Positions 62,024-64,000 of a stretch of DNA of 64,000 nt are shown one piece after another. The number at the start of each line of letters is the position of its first letter. The stretch's first letter is position 1. A program made the position numbers and the translations under genes. This DNA comes from Fimenecus sp045594885 (GTDB taxonomy: Bacteria; Bacillota; Clostridia; Oscillospirales; Acutalibacteraceae). The notes below the pieces were generated by a model that had not been told where the DNA came from, did not search any database, and worked only from the letters and a program-made list of their open reading frames with translations. The DNA is taken from NCBI GenBank assembly GCA_045594885.1, contig JAZNZJ010000022.1, positions 8,480 through 72,479 on the forward strand, given 5' to 3'.

Positions 62024-64000
62024 TTAGCCTTCAATCCAAACACCGTTTGATGCGAATTTGTAAGTCTTACCACCGATAACCTTTGTGCCTGTTACCATAT
62101 AGCCATTAGCATCAAGATAGTACCATTTGCCACCATCTTTAATCCATTTGCTTGTAACCATTCTGCCGTTAGCATCAAGGTAGCACCAGCCCTTGCTGTC
62201 TTTCTGCCAGTCGTTAGTTACACAGTAACCATCTGCACCAACATAGCACCAGCCCTTGCTGTCTTTAACCCATTTGTTAGTAACCATTCTGCCGTCAGCA
62301 CCAAGGTAGCACCAGCCCTTGCTGTCTTTCTGCCACTTGTTTGTTACGCAGTAACCGTCAGCACCAACATAGCACCAACCCTTTGAGTCTTTAACCCACT
62401 TATTTGTAGCCATTCTGCCACTTGCATCAAGGTAGCACCAACCAACGCTATCTTTTACCCAGCAGTTTGTTACACAGTAACCATCTGCACCAAGGTAGCA
62501 CCAGCCTTTGCTGTCCTTAACCCATTTGTTAGTTACTTTAACACCATCTACATAGTAAGCCCATTTGCTGCCTTCTAATACCCAGCCGTCTAATAATTCA
62601 CCTTCTGAATATACACAAGCAAAGAGATAAACGTCAGGTGTATCAATTCCTAACCAGCCGTCTGCACCGTACCAGCCCATATATTCACCACAGTACATGT
62701 ACATCACAGCAAGGTCATAAGTTAATGGATAGAGAAGCATTGTGCCTTCGTTTGTTTCAACTGTATCAGCACATGCAATGTATTCCATCATAGCTTCTGT
62801 GCAGTCAACATAAGAATTTTCTTCTTCGCCAAGAGCAGTTAACTTACCATTGCTTACAACAGCAGCCATTGACATCATACCGTCATCGAGGTTCACATAA
62901 ACGATTGGGCCATTTACTGAACCATAATGCCAGTAACCATCTTCGCCATAAACAACAGTTGAACCGTCATCAATTTCATCTTCAACATCAATGTAAACGA
63001 TTGCATTTGCATCGCCACTGAAATCAAATGGTTCTGGAGTTTCTGAATTTTCATATATAAACCACTGAGCATCACCACTTGTGTCGCGGTCTGTTCTTGT
63101 AACTGTGATGTTTGCAACATCTGCATCAGCATCAACTGCAACCCAGATTGACTGACCAACACTTGTGCATTCCCAAACAACTTCGTTTTCACAAACTGTT
63201 TCAGGACTTGGGTCAATTGAAACCCACATACCATTGTAGCTTACGATACCCATAAGAGCATCTGATGTGAATGTATAAACACCGTCTTCTGTTGGCTCAA
63301 ATGCAAAAATTGTGTAATCATAATTAGTGATAACCTCAACAGCATTTTCGCCTACTTCAAGATAACCAATATAATTCTTAAAATCAAGTGACCATTCAAC
63401 AGAACCTGCAGGTGAACCTAAAGCAGGGTCATAAGTTGAAACAGAGATTGATACAACATCACCAGGAACAACAATAATTGTTTCAGATGGAACTGCTGGT
63501 TCATCATCGTACCAATGCATATCTCCATAGTAATATGAACCATAATCATCTACATTTGCAGGAGTAACATTAACCTGATACATCCAACCTTCAGTAGCAT
63601 TCATTGCAACTGTAACTGCACCAGCTTCTTCAGCTGTCCATGTATAGTGATATGAACCACCATCATTTGCAATAACTGCTGTTTGCATACCAACAACTGC
63701 TGTGTCAGGATTTGATTCAGCACCTAATGGCATCGTGCCAAGTTCAAGTGCATATGTCTGGTCTTCAGTTGTATTGTTTACAATACATACTGTTGCTGGA
63801 CCAAACCATGCTGAAACTGTTGTTGTTACAACACCATTTGTATCCCATGTTGGCATCCAACCTTCTGAAATACCAAAGCCTGTGTTACCTGAAACTGTAA
63901 GCTGATATTCAACACCTGTTTCAGGAAGAGTTGCTGCAATATAATACTGAGTACCTGCAGGAATTGTTACTTCAGCAGGAACACCCATCTCAAGTGCTAC
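62024..64000 (-). CDS. Secreted cell-wall-binding repeat protein, C-terminal part
   Basis: The gene runs off the right edge: the frame is open to position 64000, so the true start is not visible. More than 650 residues are seen. The N-terminal part (about 440 residues) is rich in Asp, Val, Tyr and Gly and has beta-domain repeats of the pre-peptidase type (YYIAATLPETGVEYQL). The last 180 residues are about eight cell-wall-binding (CW_binding_1) repeats of 21 residues, of the form KWVKDSKGWCYLGADG. Six of them have Cys in place of the second aromatic residue. These repeats bind choline or wall polysaccharide in other Gram-positive bacteria. Confidence 0.88.
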   Translation of the reverse strand, partial: VALEMGVPAEVTIPAGTQYYIAATLPETGVEYQLTVSGNTGFGISEGWMPTWDTNGVVTTTVSAWFGPATVCIVNNTTEDQTYALELGTMPLGAESNPDTAVVGMQTAVIANDGGSYHYTWTAEEAGAVTVAMNATEGWMYQVNVTPANVDDYGSYYYGDMHWYDDEPAVPSETIIVVPGDVVSISVSTYDPALGSPAGSVEWSLDFKNYIGYLEVGENAVEVITNYDYTIFAFEPTEDGVYTFTSDALMGIVSYNGMWVSIDPSPETVCENEVVWECTSVGQSIWVAVDADADVANITVTRTDRDTSGDAQWFIYENSETPEPFDFSGDANAIVYIDVEDEIDDGSTVVYGEDGYWHYGSVNGPIVYVNLDDGMMSMAAVVSNGKLTALGEEENSYVDCTEAMMEYIACADTVETNEGTMLLYPLTYDLAVMYMYCGEYMGWYGADGWLGIDTPDVYLFACVYSEGELLDGWVLEGSKWAYYVDGVKVTNKWVKDSKGWCYLGADGYCVTNCWVKDSVGWCYLDASGRMATNKWVKDSKGWCYVGADGYCVTNKWQKDSKGWCYLGADGRMVTNKWVKDSKGWCYVGADGYCVTNDWQKDSKGWCYLDANGRMVTSKWIKDGGKWYYLDANGYMVTGTKVIGGKTYKFASNGVWIEG
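62118..62560 (-). repeat. 63-bp tandem repeat array coding for wall-binding units
   Basis: The element TAGCACCA recurs at 62181, 62244, 62307, 62370, 62433 and 62496, exactly 63 bp apart, and encodes the GWCY core of each 21-residue unit. Alternate units differ (GYC versus GRM after the turn), which gives a 126-bp higher-order period. It lies within the coding sequence of the wall-binding protein. Confidence 0.92.

Noticed and set aside
62118..62560. A CRISPR-like array with 63-bp spacing
   Set aside because: The units are in frame and encode 21-residue wall-binding repeats. There are no unique spacers and no cas genes.

Overview
This window looks like a chromosomal segment of a low-GC, endospore-forming member of the Clostridia, probably an Oscillospirales/Ruminococcaceae-type gut anaerobe. 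The grounds are AT-rich codon usage, the sporulation genes spoIIID and ytfJ (gerW), the cdaA-cdaR and scpA-scpB pairs, the gene order remA-gmk-rpoZ-priA-def-fmt-(Zn peptidase)-rsmB-rlmN, the MEP isoprenoid genes ispD/ispF/ispE, an FMN riboswitch on ribU and a SAM-I riboswitch on metK. No rRNA, tRNA, prophage, insertion sequence or CRISPR array was seen. The species cannot be named from the sequence alone.

Region 1 (1-20,150) is an unbroken minus-strand run of housekeeping genes with gaps of 40 bp or less. Read from right to left it holds c-di-AMP synthesis (cdaA, cdaR), a calcium-motif lipoprotein with a two-component system, a DUF1385 membrane protein, prmC, a site-2 protease homologue, scpA/scpB, a DUF2953 protein with ytfJ, rluB, a GNAT-like orphan, yicC, remA, gmk, rpoZ, priA, def, fmt, a Zn peptidase, rsmB and the start of rlmN.

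Region 2 (20,130-25,560, minus) has a cysteine-desulfurase-like enzyme with a DUF3343 partner, an aminotransferase-ispD-ispF operon closed by a terminator, and a lone sulfatase. Region 3 (25,560-30,490, plus) has manA with an MFS transporter, then riboswitch-controlled ribU and metK, and a DUF378 protein. Region 4 (30,490-37,470, minus) has rqcH-nif3-trmK, an atypical ileS with a DUF1858 protein, and spoIIID.

Region 5 (37,417-43,390) begins with a 540-bp intergenic stretch full of dyad symmetry, promoter-like sequences and a decayed open frame. It continues with a low-molecular-weight phosphatase, an orphan membrane protein, ispE, a PHP phosphatase, and an ACT-domain/PFL pair. Region 6 (43,407-59,440, minus) looks like a peptide-scavenging operon: a 2,531-residue surface subtilase with BspA-type leucine-rich repeats, a surface lipoprotein, a complete OppABCDF importer and a small membrane protein.

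Region 7 (59,580-64,000) has a two-gene predicted transmembrane redox module (a CD1871A-like CXXC membrane protein, and a ferredoxin membrane protein fused to a TlpA thioredoxin). It ends with the 3' part of a secreted protein that carries cysteine-containing 21-residue cell-wall-binding repeats. The points most worth a second look are the protease-to-Opp operon, the redox fusion pair, the hairpin that appears to hide the spoIIID ribosome binding site, the 37.7-kb palindromic locus, and the cysteine-rich wall-binding repeats.
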